From: Thermodesulfobacterium geofontis OPF15
Lineage (GTDB): Bacteria > Desulfobacterota > Thermodesulfobacteria > Thermodesulfobacteriales > Thermodesulfobacteriaceae
Direction of reading: 5' to 3'
Length of the DNA stretch: 64,000 nucleotides
Assembly: GCF_000215975.1 (NCBI RefSeq)
Contig: NC_015682.1
Location: forward strand, 620,001-684,000
Below, piece after piece: positions 19,570 to 27,194 of the stretch. Numbering within the stretch: the first letter of the stretch is position 1; each line of letters opens with the position of its first letter. The notes under the pieces were generated by a model that was not told the DNA's origin, searched no databases, and worked only from the letters and a program-made list of their open reading frames with translations. The translations under genes and the position numbers were made by a program.

Positions 19570-20619
19570 ATGATTTGGAAAATAGGATTTTTTGAAATAG
19601 AAAAAGATTGGGAAAAGAACCTTTATCTTAAAAAATTTAAAGAAACTTTAAAAGAAAAAATTGAAGATACAGAAATTTATTTTTATGAAGAAACTTTAAA
19701 TGAAAATAATGTTAAAAGGTTTAGGGATTTAAATATAATAATAATTCATGCTGAATCAAAAATTAATTCAACAGTAGTAGAAAATTTGGTAGATACAAAA
19801 CTTTTAATTACCCGGACCACCGGAACAGATCATATAGATGTTTTAAGTTGTGAGAAAAAAGGAATTTTAGTAGCTAATTGCCCAGTTTATGCTTCTACCA
19901 CGGTAGCAGAACATACAGTTGCTTTAATGTTTGCTTTAGCAAGGAAATTAAAAATTGCTATAGATAAGAATAAAAAGTTAGATTTTTCAAGAGATGAACT
20001 AATGGGTATAGATCTTTTTGGCAAAACCGTAGGAATTATTGGAACAGGAAGAATAGGGAGTGAAATCGCAAGAATTGTTTATGGAATTGGTATGAAAATT
20101 TTAGCTACAGATGTTTCTCCTAATAATGAACTTGTGGAGAAATATAAAGTTAAATATGTAGATTTAGAAACTTTACTAAAAGAGTCTGACATTATTATAG
20201 TTATGGTTCCATATTATTCTCAGACTCATCATCTTATTAATAGAGAAAACATCAAACTTGTTAAGGAGGATGCTATTTTTATTAATACTGCCCGTGGACC
20301 TATAGTTGATATTGAAGCTTTAATATGGGCTTTAAAAAATAACAAACTTCAAGGCGGAATAGCGATGGATGTCTTTGAAGGTGAAAGGGTTCTTATGGAG
20401 TTTCAAAATAATTTAATTAATGGAGCATTTACTGCAGAGGAATATGAAAGGGCTCTAAAAACTTTAAGTTTATTAAATTATTCTAATATAATTTTTACTC
20501 CTCACATTGCTTATTATACTAAAGAGGCTATGGAAAGAGTGATAGATTGGGTTGTTGAAAATATTTCAAGATTTTTAGTATGTCAAGTATTACCCTTTCA
20601 ATATAAATTTTATTTTTGA
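19570..20619 (+). CDS. D-2-hydroxyacid dehydrogenase (D-lactate dehydrogenase-like)
   Basis: A 349-residue NAD-dependent enzyme of the D-isomer-specific 2-hydroxyacid dehydrogenase family. It has the Rossmann motif GIIGTGRIGSEIARI, the catalytic Arg region FINTARGPIVD, a Glu in the AMDVFEGE segment and a C-terminal TPHIAYYT that supplies the catalytic His. The bulky insertion after DVFEGE resembles D-lactate dehydrogenases more than phosphoglycerate dehydrogenases. A GGAGG site precedes the ATG. Together with the lactate permease 9 kb away this fits lactate metabolism, but the substrate is inferred. Confidence 0.85.
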   Translation: MIWKIGFFEIEKDWEKNLYLKKFKETLKEKIEDTEIYFYEETLNENNVKRFRDLNIIIIHAESKINSTVVENLVDTKLLITRTTGTDHIDVLSCEKKGILVANCPVYASTTVAEHTVALMFALARKLKIAIDKNKKLDFSRDELMGIDLFGKTVGIIGTGRIGSEIARIVYGIGMKILATDVSPNNELVEKYKVKYVDLETLLKESDIIIVMVPYYSQTHHLINRENIKLVKEDAIFINTARGPIVDIEALIWALKNNKLQGGIAMDVFEGERVLMEFQNNLINGAFTAEEYERALKTLSLLNYSNIIFTPHIAYYTKEAMERVIDWVVENISRFLVCQVLPFQYKFYF

Positions 20620-21272
20620 ACCTTCCATTCAGTGATTAAAAAATTATCTATAGTGAAATAATTTACTATTTTAAGTCTTAGAACTTTTTTAAGACTTTTG
20701 AAACCTTCTCCTCCGATTAAAGTAGGAACATTTTCTCCGCCTACCAAAACAGGGAGATGAATTATCCTTATTTCATCAATAAAGCCCTTTCTTGCTAATT
20801 CCCAATTTATTGAAGAACCACCTTCTACCATAAATTTTCTAATGCCTCTTTCATAAAGCATAGGAAGAAGTAAATCAAAATCAACTAAATCTTCTCCTGC
20901 TAAAATTACTTCAGCTCCAAGTGCTTTTATTTTTTCAATTCTTTCTTGAGGAGCCCTTTTTGTAGTAACAATAATAGTAGGAGCATCCTTTGAAAATATA
21001 TTTGCATTTAAAGGAACATTAGCAGTGGAACAGGGAATTACTCTTATAGGATTTTTTCCTTCTACATATCTTACAGTAAGACTTGGGTCATCAGTTCTTA
21101 CTGTTTCACAACCAACCATTATTGCATCTACTTGAGCTCTTATACTATGAAGATATTTATAAACTTCTTCTGTCATAAGACTCATTAATTCTTTACTTGA
21201 TGCTCCTCTATAAAGAGTAAGTTTTCCATCAATAGTTACTTCAGAAACTATAATAATATAAGGTCTATTCAT
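20610..21272 (-). CDS. RibD C-terminal-type reductase (2,5-diamino-6-ribosylamino-pyrimidinone phosphate reductase)
   Basis: A 220-residue stand-alone reductase of the RibD_C/dihydrofolate-reductase-like fold, the form used by archaea and fungi (RIB7 type) for the NADPH-dependent reduction in riboflavin synthesis. Key segments are the N-terminal VSEVTIDGKLT, the VDAIMVGCETVRTDDPSL core and KFMVEGGSSINWELARKG. The deaminase half of bacterial RibD is absent. The ATG at 21272 is preferred to a TTG at 21287 because GGGGAGA lies between them as a ribosome site. It overlaps the CDP-alcohol transferase by eight bases. The 3' end overlaps the convergent dehydrogenase by ten bases. Confidence 0.85.
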   Translation of the reverse strand: MNRPYIIIVSEVTIDGKLTLYRGASSKELMSLMTEEVYKYLHSIRAQVDAIMVGCETVRTDDPSLTVRYVEGKNPIRVIPCSTANVPLNANIFSKDAPTIIVTTKRAPQERIEKIKALGAEVILAGEDLVDFDLLLPMLYERGIRKFMVEGGSSINWELARKGFIDEIRIIHLPVLVGGENVPTLIGGEGFKSLKKVLRLKIVNYFTIDNFLITEWKVQK

Positions 21273-21891
21273 CAGAAATCTCCCCAAAATTTTTATAAAG
21301 ATAAACTAATCTATGTAAAAGAGAAAATAGAGTAAGAAGAGTTATTATTTTTATTCCATAACTTAAACCTATAGGTGCATTTAATTTTTCTAAAATAGTA
21401 AAGATAATAAGAAAAATATGAGTTTCAGGTCTTCCAAAAAATCCCACATTTTCTAAGGGATCTTTTATTTTTCCTTTTATTTTTACTTCATATCCTATTT
21501 CAGCGTAAACTACTGGTTTTATAAAAGAATGAAGCATAGTTGCAGTGATTGCTAAAATTGACCAAAAGGGATCAGCATAAAAGTATCCTACAACTCCAAG
21601 AACTAAACCATCTACCCATTTATCAGCAATCCAATCAAAAACTGCTCCAAATTTAGTAGGTTTACCAGAAAGTCTTGCTACAATTCCATCAGATAAATCA
21701 AAAATTCCTGAGGTTGCTAAAAGGGACATAGCAACAATTAAATTTCCATTATAATAAGCTAAAGCCGAAGCAGTTCCTATTAAAAGAGATAAAAAGGTAA
21801 TTAAATTAGCAGGAAAATGAAGTTTATATAAGAGGGTTCCAACAGGAGCATATATTTTTTCGAAATATTCTTTTTTCCCTGTTAAATTCAT
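21265..21891 (-). CDS. CDP-alcohol phosphatidyltransferase family protein
   Basis: A 208-residue integral membrane enzyme that moves a phosphatidyl (or similar) group from a CDP-lipid to an alcohol. The complete family motif D-x2-DG-x2-AR-x8-G-x3-D-x3-D is seen with Asp65, Asp68, Gly69, Arg73, Gly82, Asp86 and Asp90. About five to six membrane helices surround it. The acceptor (glycerol phosphate, inositol phosphate, serine) cannot be assigned. It is translationally coupled to the RibD-C reductase. Confidence 0.87.
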   Translation of the reverse strand: MNLTGKKEYFEKIYAPVGTLLYKLHFPANLITFLSLLIGTASALAYYNGNLIVAMSLLATSGIFDLSDGIVARLSGKPTKFGAVFDWIADKWVDGLVLGVVGYFYADPFWSILAITATMLHSFIKPVVYAEIGYEVKIKGKIKDPLENVGFFGRPETHIFLIIFTILEKLNAPIGLSYGIKIITLLTLFSLLHRLVYLYKNFGEISDE

Positions 21892-21985
21892 AATAAGAAA
21901 GTTTATAAAAATATACTAATTTATTCTACAAGTAAAAAAAGAAAAGTCAAGAAAAATTAGAGATAAGTTCTCAGTTAAGAATATT

Positions 21986-22369
21986 TTAAACTTCTACTCC
22001 TCTTTCTCTTAGCTCTTGTAACTTTCTTTCTCTACAGGTTTTACATCTAAATTCTGGTTGAGGGTCGCTTAATTTGTCATAATTTTTTGTTTTTACCAGT
22101 CTATATCCCTCGCATATTTCACCACAGTCAGCACATACGACATTTTCTTTAATTTGCCAAAGTGGATAAAATGCTGGTATTTTAAAATGGGATTTAAATA
22201 TAGCTTTATCTACAAACCAAAAAACATTGGCAAGAATAAACTGATTAAGTAAAAAGGCTGGGATAGTATGGATTCTTAAGTAATCACTTAATAAAAACTG
22301 TAACAAAGCTCCAGCAATGCCTGAAAGAAAAATCCAACGACCAAAAACATATACAAGCCAAGTTTTCAT
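21986..22369 (-). CDS. Small membrane protein with C-terminal zinc-ribbon-like cysteines, unknown
   Basis: I do not recognise this 127-residue protein. The N-terminal 70 residues contain two probable membrane helices (about 10-28 and 38-54). The C-terminal part has two CxxC pairs, CADC and CKTC, separated by about 25 residues, which would form a zinc ribbon on one membrane face. The tail is charged (RERKLQELRERGVEV). It is transcribed divergently from the TetR gene, with 136 bases between them, so it is a candidate target of that regulator. Confidence 0.6.
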   Translation of the reverse strand: MKTWLVYVFGRWIFLSGIAGALLQFLLSDYLRIHTIPAFLLNQFILANVFWFVDKAIFKSHFKIPAFYPLWQIKENVVCADCGEICEGYRLVKTKNYDKLSDPQPEFRCKTCRERKLQELRERGVEV

Positions 22370-22449
22370 ATTTTTAACCCCCTTTACTTTAATATAATAT
22401 AATATAATAAAAATTATACCAAGAAAAAGAGAAACTGATAAGCATACAC

Positions 22450-22478
22450 TTGACGAAAAGAAAAAATTATGAAATAAT
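22450..22478 (+). promoter_or_regulatory. Sigma-70-type promoter of the TetR gene
   Basis: TTGACG at 22450-22455 and AATAAT at 22473-22478 with 17-base spacing. The start codon follows 28 bases after the -10. Confidence 0.6.
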
Positions 22479-22488
22479 TTACAATTAA

Positions 22489-22500
22489 GTAAGTACTTAC
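22489..22500. promoter_or_regulatory. Palindromic candidate operator (TetR autoregulation)
   Basis: Perfect 12-base palindrome GTAAGTACTTAC placed just after the predicted -10 and five bases before the TetR start codon, where a bound repressor would block initiation. A role as TetR operator is inferred from position and symmetry. Confidence 0.5.
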
Positions 22501-22505
22501 AAACA

Positions 22506-23102
22506 ATGGCAGATAGAACTAAAGAAAAAATTTTAAATACTGCTTTAAAACTTTTTTCTCAAAAAGGTTATTTAGGTGCAACAACTAAAGAGATTGCTAA
22601 GTCCGCTGGAATAGCAGAAGTAACTTTATTTAGATATTTCCCTTCAAAATCTGCTTTGTTTGAGGAAGTAATTAATACCTATTCTTTTTTGCCCACTTTA
22701 AGAGAGACTCTTGAAAAAGTTAAAAATGAGCCCTGTGAAAAGGCACTTAAGATTATTGCTAAAGAATTTTTAAAAGTATTAGAAACTAAAAAGGATCTTA
22801 TAAAGATAATGCATTCCGAGATGCATAGATATCCAGAAGAGATTAAAAAAATACATGAAAATATAATAGAAAAAACTATAACAGTACTTTCTGATTATTT
22901 TAAAAATTTACAAGAGAATAAGATTTTACGTGAAATTAATACTGTTTTTGCAGCAAGAGCATTTTTAGGGATGTTTTTTTCTTATTTTTATGGAAAAGAA
23001 ATAAGGGAATGCTTAAATCTCAAAAAGGAGGATCCAGAAGAGGTAATAAATGCCTATATTGACCTATTTTTAAAAGGCATATTAAAGATAGCAAAGGAAT
23101 AA
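22506..23102 (+). CDS. TetR/AcrR family transcriptional regulator
   Basis: A 198-residue one-component regulator. The N-terminal helix-turn-helix is clear: ILNTALKLFSQKGYLGATTKEIAKSAG is typical and is followed by the recognition segment VTLFRYFPSKSALFEEV. The remainder is a helical ligand-binding domain with no identifiable ligand. Its own promoter and a 12-base palindrome lie directly upstream, suggesting autoregulation. Possible targets are itself and the divergent membrane protein gene. Confidence 0.9.
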   Translation: MADRTKEKILNTALKLFSQKGYLGATTKEIAKSAGIAEVTLFRYFPSKSALFEEVINTYSFLPTLRETLEKVKNEPCEKALKIIAKEFLKVLETKKDLIKIMHSEMHRYPEEIKKIHENIIEKTITVLSDYFKNLQENKILREINTVFAARAFLGMFFSYFYGKEIRECLNLKKEDPEEVINAYIDLFLKGILKIAKE

Positions 23103-23112
23103 GATAAAGATA

Positions 23113-23140
23113 TTGATAATGTGATTAGCTGTGTTATATT
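23113..23140 (+). promoter_or_regulatory. Probable promoter of the tRNA-Leu gene
   Basis: TTGATA (23113-23118) and TATATT (23135-23140) with 16-base spacing, ending 26 bases before the mature tRNA 5' end. Confidence 0.5.
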
Positions 23141-23166
23141 AATGAACGGGTTAAATTATAATTTTT

Positions 23167-23254
23167 GCCCGGGTGGCGGAATTAGGTAGACGCTGTGGAC
23201 TTAAAATCCACTGGAGGTAAAACCTCCGTGCCGGTTCGAGTCCGGCCCCGGGCA
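23167..23254 (+). tRNA. tRNA-Leu (anticodon UAA)
   Basis: The cloverleaf can be drawn by hand. The acceptor stem is GCCCGGG / CCCGGGC, with discriminator A at 23254. The anticodon stem is GTGGA / TCCAC with loop CTTAAAA, so the anticodon is TAA (23202-23204). A long class II variable arm GGAGG / CCTCC and a T-arm GCCGG-TTCGAGT-CCGGC follow. The CCA end is not encoded (the next bases are TTC). It is an island of high GC in an AT-rich setting, as expected for a structured RNA of a thermophile. Confidence 0.97.
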
Positions 23255-23335
23255 TTCTTAATTTAAAATCAAATTAAAAATTATCTTTCATCTTTTCAAA
23301 TTTTATCTTTTTAAAAAATTTTAATTCTTACCCTC
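23255..23335. other. AT-rich spacer between tRNA-Leu and the iorA promoter
   Basis: Together with the tRNA this makes a 303-base stretch without a protein gene. After the tRNA there is only a weak AT hairpin (TTAATTT / AAATTAA) without a proper T-run. I see no ORF or other element here. Confidence 0.5.
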
Positions 23336-23365
23336 TTTACTCCAATTATAAATATGTGTTAAAAT
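23336..23365 (+). promoter_or_regulatory. Probable promoter of iorA
   Basis: Extended -10 TGT-TAAAAT (TAAAAT at 23360-23365) with a weak -35 TTTACT at 23336-23341, 18-base spacing. The iorA ATG is 41 bases downstream. Confidence 0.45.
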
Positions 23366-23405
23366 TAAAAACTTCAAAAAATTCATTTTTTAAAGGGTGT
23401 AAAGT

Positions 23406-24956
23406 ATGGAAAAAGTTCTTATGCTTGGGGCAGAGGCTATAGCAAGAGGAGCAATAGAGGCAGGAATCTCTTATGCTACCTCTTATCCAGGTACACCAGC
23501 AACTCAAATTTTAGAATATATAGCCCTAAATACTGATATTCCCTGTGAATGGTCTATAAATGAAAAAGTAGCTCTTGAAGTAGCTTATGGAGTTAGCTTG
23601 ACAGGAAGAAGAGTTTTATGTTCTATGAAACACGTAGGGCTTAATGTAGCTGCAGATCCTTTTATAACTTTAAGTTATCTTGGAATAAGAGGGGGATTAG
23701 TAATTGCAGTAGGAGATGACCCTGGATCTTATTCATCTCAGAATGAACAAGATTCTCGATTTTATGCTTATTTTGCTAAAATTCCCTGTCTTGAGCCTTT
23801 TGATGGAGAAACAGCTAAATCTTATACAAAATTAGCCTTTGATATTTCAGAAGAGCTTGGATTACCTGTAATGATAAGAAGTCAAACCAGGCTTCTTCAT
23901 TGCTATAGTCCTGTAACTTTAGAAAATATTAAATCTCAAAAAAGTATAAATTTATTTAAAGATCCTCAGCATTTGATTGCTATTCCTGCTCATGTAATTC
24001 CTCTTCATAAAGAATTAAATGCAAAACAATCAAAAATATTAAAAATTCTTGAAAAATATAAATTTAATGAAATAATCCCTGGAAATGAAAAAATAGGAAT
24101 TATTGCTTGTGGACTCACCTTTACCTATGCTTTAGAGTTGAAAAAAAATATTCCTATTTTAAAAATTACTGCTTATCCTGTAGAAGAGGGACTTCTTAAA
24201 GAATTTTTGAGTAAAGTTGATGAAGTAATTGTTTTAGAGGAAGGATATCCCTTTTTAGAAAAAATAATCAGGTGTTTTCATCCTAAAGTAAAAGGGAAAC
24301 TTTCAGGGGATCTTCCTTCAGAAGGGGAGCTTGGGATAGATCCTATTTTAGAACTTTTTGGGAAAAAAAGAAAAGATCCTATTGCTTCTATCCCGAAAAG
24401 ACCTCCATTTTTATGTCCTGGGTGTCCCCATAGAGAATTTTATAAAGCACTTTTAGAAGCAAGACCTAATTTTGTCACAGGGGATATCGGATGTTATACC
24501 CTTGGTTGTTTACCTCCTCTTTCAGCACTTGATACTTGTCTTTGTATGGGAGCCAGTATAAGTAAAGCTGTAGGTATTGCAAAGCAAGGAATAAAAAGGG
24601 TAGCTGCTGTAATTGGTGATTCAACTTTTTGGCACTCAGGAATTCCAGCTTTAATTAATGCAGTTTATAATAAAGCTAATATTCTCGTTTGTATCCTTGA
24701 TAATTCTGTAGTAGCAATGACAGGACACCAACCTACTCCCCATCTGGGTTTAACAGCAAAAAGTGAAAAGACTAAAAAATTAGATTTAGTTGAAATTTGT
24801 AAAGCCTGTGGAGTTGATTCTGTATGTGAAATAGATCCTTTTAAAAAAGAAGAGATGATTTCTGCTTTAAAAAGAGGTCTTGATACACCAGGAGTTCATG
24901 TAGTAATTTCAAAGAGACCTTGTATATTTGTAGCTAAAAAATTTAAAGAGGTTTAA
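23406..24956 (+). CDS. iorA: Indolepyruvate:ferredoxin oxidoreductase, alpha subunit, lacking the ferredoxin domain
   Basis: Thiamine-diphosphate enzyme that interconverts aryl-pyruvates with aryl-acetyl-CoA using ferredoxin. In 516 residues it has the N-terminal pyrimidine-binding domain (ATSYPGTPATQILEYIA), a middle transketolase-C-like domain and the ThDP/Mg-binding domain with FLCPGCPHREFY and GDSTFWHSGIPALINAV. Usual IorA proteins are about 100 residues longer and end in two CxxCxxCxxxCP clusters. Here the frame stops after SKRPCIFVAKKFKEV, exactly where that ferredoxin domain should begin. The bases after the stop run into the convergent ACT gene, with no remnant of the clusters. The partner iorB is on the opposite strand 3.5 kb away. 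Confidence 0.9.
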   Translation: MEKVLMLGAEAIARGAIEAGISYATSYPGTPATQILEYIALNTDIPCEWSINEKVALEVAYGVSLTGRRVLCSMKHVGLNVAADPFITLSYLGIRGGLVIAVGDDPGSYSSQNEQDSRFYAYFAKIPCLEPFDGETAKSYTKLAFDISEELGLPVMIRSQTRLLHCYSPVTLENIKSQKSINLFKDPQHLIAIPAHVIPLHKELNAKQSKILKILEKYKFNEIIPGNEKIGIIACGLTFTYALELKKNIPILKITAYPVEEGLLKEFLSKVDEVIVLEEGYPFLEKIIRCFHPKVKGKLSGDLPSEGELGIDPILELFGKKRKDPIASIPKRPPFLCPGCPHREFYKALLEARPNFVTGDIGCYTLGCLPPLSALDTCLCMGASISKAVGIAKQGIKRVAAVIGDSTFWHSGIPALINAVYNKANILVCILDNSVVAMTGHQPTPHLGLTAKSEKTKKLDLVEICKACGVDSVCEIDPFKKEEMISALKRGLDTPGVHVVISKRPCIFVAKKFKEV

Positions 24957-24958
24957 TT

Positions 24959-25390
24959 TTATAAAGATTCTACAGTTTTGCTATCTAAAAGTTTTACGCC
25001 TTTTTTTTGGAGAAGATCTATGGTTTTATCAAGATTGTTTGTTCTTAAAACTACTAAAGCTTCTTCTCCCTTTTTTTCAACAAAAGCATACACATATTCC
25101 ACATTAATATCACCTTCATAAAGTATTTTTAAAACCTCAGCAAGTCCTCCAGGTTTATCTTTAACTCCTACTGCGAGAACATTAGTTATTTTAGTTGTAA
25201 AGCCTGCATCCTCCAGAGCTTTTTTAGCTTTTTCAGGATCATTTACAATCATTCGCAAGATACCAAATTCAGAGGTATCTGCAATGGAGAGAGCTCTAAT
25301 ATTTACATCTGCTTTTGCTAATGTATCTAAAGCCTCGTAAAGTCTTCCCTTTTTATTTTCTAAAAACACAGAAATTTGTTTAATTTTCAT
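24959..25390 (-). CDS. Tandem ACT-domain protein (copy 1)
   Basis: A 143-residue protein built of two ACT domains, small ligand-sensing folds that usually bind amino acids: IKQISVFLENKKGRLYEALD opens the first and VLAVGVKDKPGGLAEVLKIL opens the second. It has no enzymatic domain. It is the last gene of the iorB-paaK-ACT-paaK-ACT operon and resembles the ACT protein at 26736. A role in sensing aromatic amino acids or regulating the neighbouring enzymes is inferred from context. Confidence 0.85.
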   Translation of the reverse strand: MKIKQISVFLENKKGRLYEALDTLAKADVNIRALSIADTSEFGILRMIVNDPEKAKKALEDAGFTTKITNVLAVGVKDKPGGLAEVLKILYEGDINVEYVYAFVEKKGEEALVVLRTNNLDKTIDLLQKKGVKLLDSKTVESL

Positions 25391-25408
25391 AATTTTGCAT
25401 CCTCCTTT

Positions 25409-26713
25409 TTAAGTTAATCCTCTTTTATCAATAACTCTTTTTGCTTTTCCTTCGCTTCTTGGCAAACTTTTAGGTTCTACTAAAGTTACTTTTACTCTTA
25501 TTCCTACTGTTTCTTCAATTCTTTTTTCAAGTTTTCTTCTTAACTCTTCAATTTTTCTCACCTCATCTGAAAAAATTTCTTTAGACATCTCTACTTGGAC
25601 TTCTATTTCATCAAGATATTGCGGTCTGGTTAGAATAATTTGATAATGTGGTTCTACTCCTTGCACCTCAAGTATAGCTTTTTCAATTTGATAAGGAAAT
25701 AACATTACTCCTCTTACTTTAATCATATCATCAGTTCTTCCTCTTATTCTTTCAATTCTTATTGAGGTTCTTCCGCAAGAACAGATTCCGGGAATAAAAG
25801 CAGTAATATCTCTTGTTCTAAATCTTAACATAGGAACTCCTTTTTTAGTTAGGGTAGTGAGAACAAGTTCTCCTCTTTTTCCTTCAGGTAATATTTCTCC
25901 AGTTTCTGGATCAATTATTTCAGGATAAAAATGATCTTCCCATATATGAAGTCCTTCTTGAGCTGGACATTCATGAGCAACTCCAGGGCCAATTATTTCT
26001 GTTAGACCGTATACATTATAGGCTTTAATACCGAACCTTTTTTCTATCTCTTTTCTCATTTGTTCAGTCCACATCTCTGCACCAAAACTTCCAACTCTAA
26101 GTTTTAAACTTTGTGGATCTATTCCTAATTCATCTTTAGCATATTCGGCTAAATATAAAGCATAGGAAGGTGTACAAGCAAGAACAGTTGTTCCAAAATC
26201 ACGCATAAGTTCAATTTGTCTACGTGTATTTCCAGCAGATGTAGGAACAATAGTCGCACCAATAGCTAAAGCTCCATAATGGAAACCAAGTCCACCAGTA
26301 AATAATCCATATCCATAAGCAATTTGGATTATATCTTTTTTAGTAACTCCTATCATTGTAAGAGATCTTGCCATAACTTCTTTCCATACTTCTATGTCTT
26401 CTTTAGTGTATCCTATAACTACAGGTTTACCAGTTGTTCCACTTGAAGAATGTATTTCAACTATTTCAGATAAAGGCACTGCGAACATTCCAAAAGGATA
26501 AACCTCTCTCAAATCAGCTTTACTTGTAAAAGGAATATACTTTATATCTTCCAAAGTTCTTATATCTTCTGGTTTAAGACCTGCTTCTTTAAATTTTTTT
26601 TGATAATAAGGTATATGTTCATAGGCATACTTAACCACCTCTTTTATTCTTTTAAGTTGAAGTTCTCTTAGTTTTTCTCTGGGTAATGTTTCTATTTCTT
26701 TATTCCAAAACAT
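25409..26713 (-). CDS. paaK: Phenylacetate-CoA ligase family protein (copy 1)
   Basis: AMP-forming aryl-acid:CoA ligase of 434 residues. It begins with [18 protein letters not shown], characteristic of PaaK, and contains the ATP-binding loop [16 protein letters not shown], the [15 protein letters not shown] segment, the [20 protein letters not shown] region and the C-terminal SEGKAKRV with the catalytic Lys. Likely substrates are phenylacetate or indole-acetate type acids. Its neighbours are IorB and two ACT proteins, so it probably supplies or consumes aryl-acetyl-CoA for the indolepyruvate oxidoreductase. Confidence 0.92.
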   Translation of the reverse strand: MFWNKEIETLPREKLRELQLKRIKEVVKYAYEHIPYYQKKFKEAGLKPEDIRTLEDIKYIPFTSKADLREVYPFGMFAVPLSEIVEIHSSSGTTGKPVVIGYTKEDIEVWKEVMARSLTMIGVTKKDIIQIAYGYGLFTGGLGFHYGALAIGATIVPTSAGNTRRQIELMRDFGTTVLACTPSYALYLAEYAKDELGIDPQSLKLRVGSFGAEMWTEQMRKEIEKRFGIKAYNVYGLTEIIGPGVAHECPAQEGLHIWEDHFYPEIIDPETGEILPEGKRGELVLTTLTKKGVPMLRFRTRDITAFIPGICSCGRTSIRIERIRGRTDDMIKVRGVMLFPYQIEKAILEVQGVEPHYQIILTRPQYLDEIEVQVEMSKEIFSDEVRKIEELRRKLEKRIEETVGIRVKVTLVEPKSLPRSEGKAKRVIDKRGLT

Positions 26714-26735
26714 TTATAATCCCCCTGCTGCCTTT

Positions 26736-27179
26736 TTAAAATTCATTTTTAATAAAATCAGATGATTTTAAAAATTTTACCTTTTCATCTTTTAATTTTT
26801 CCCATGTTTTTTCTAAATCCTCTACTTCAAAGACAAAATAAGCTTTCTTTCTTGTTTCAGCTACATAAACTAAAGCATTTTCTACATTTATATTTTTAGA
26901 ACTTATTAATTTTAATATCTCATAAAGTCCTCCTGGTCTATCTTCCAGTTCAATTCCTATAGCAGGGATTTTTGCTACTGTAAATCCTGCTTCTTTAAAT
27001 TTTTTATAAGCTTTTTCTGGCATATCTACAAGAAATTTTATTACACCAAAATCTTTTACACTTACTATAGAAAACCCAAGGATATTAATGTTTTCTTTTG
27101 CTAAAACTTCTGTTATTTTTTCAAGTTTGCCGGGTTTATTTTCAGCAAAAATACTTATGATATCCACATAATGATCCAT
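26736..27179 (-). CDS. Tandem ACT-domain protein (copy 2)
   Basis: A 147-residue protein with two ACT domains, seen from DIISIFAENKPGKLEKITEV and again from PAIGIELEDRPGGLYEIL. It is a paralogue of the ACT protein at 24959, and each follows a PaaK gene, so the PaaK-ACT pair has been duplicated within the operon. The two ligases may have diverged for different aryl acids, each with its own sensor; this is inference. Confidence 0.85.
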   Translation of the reverse strand: MDHYVDIISIFAENKPGKLEKITEVLAKENINILGFSIVSVKDFGVIKFLVDMPEKAYKKFKEAGFTVAKIPAIGIELEDRPGGLYEILKLISSKNINVENALVYVAETRKKAYFVFEVEDLEKTWEKLKDEKVKFLKSSDFIKNEF

Positions 27180-27194
27180 AAATAAATCCTCCTT

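Noticed and set aside
22388-22412. Microsatellite-like TAATA repeats upstream of the 127-residue protein gene
   Set aside because: Short AT-rich run of the type common in this genome; no feature beyond low complexity.
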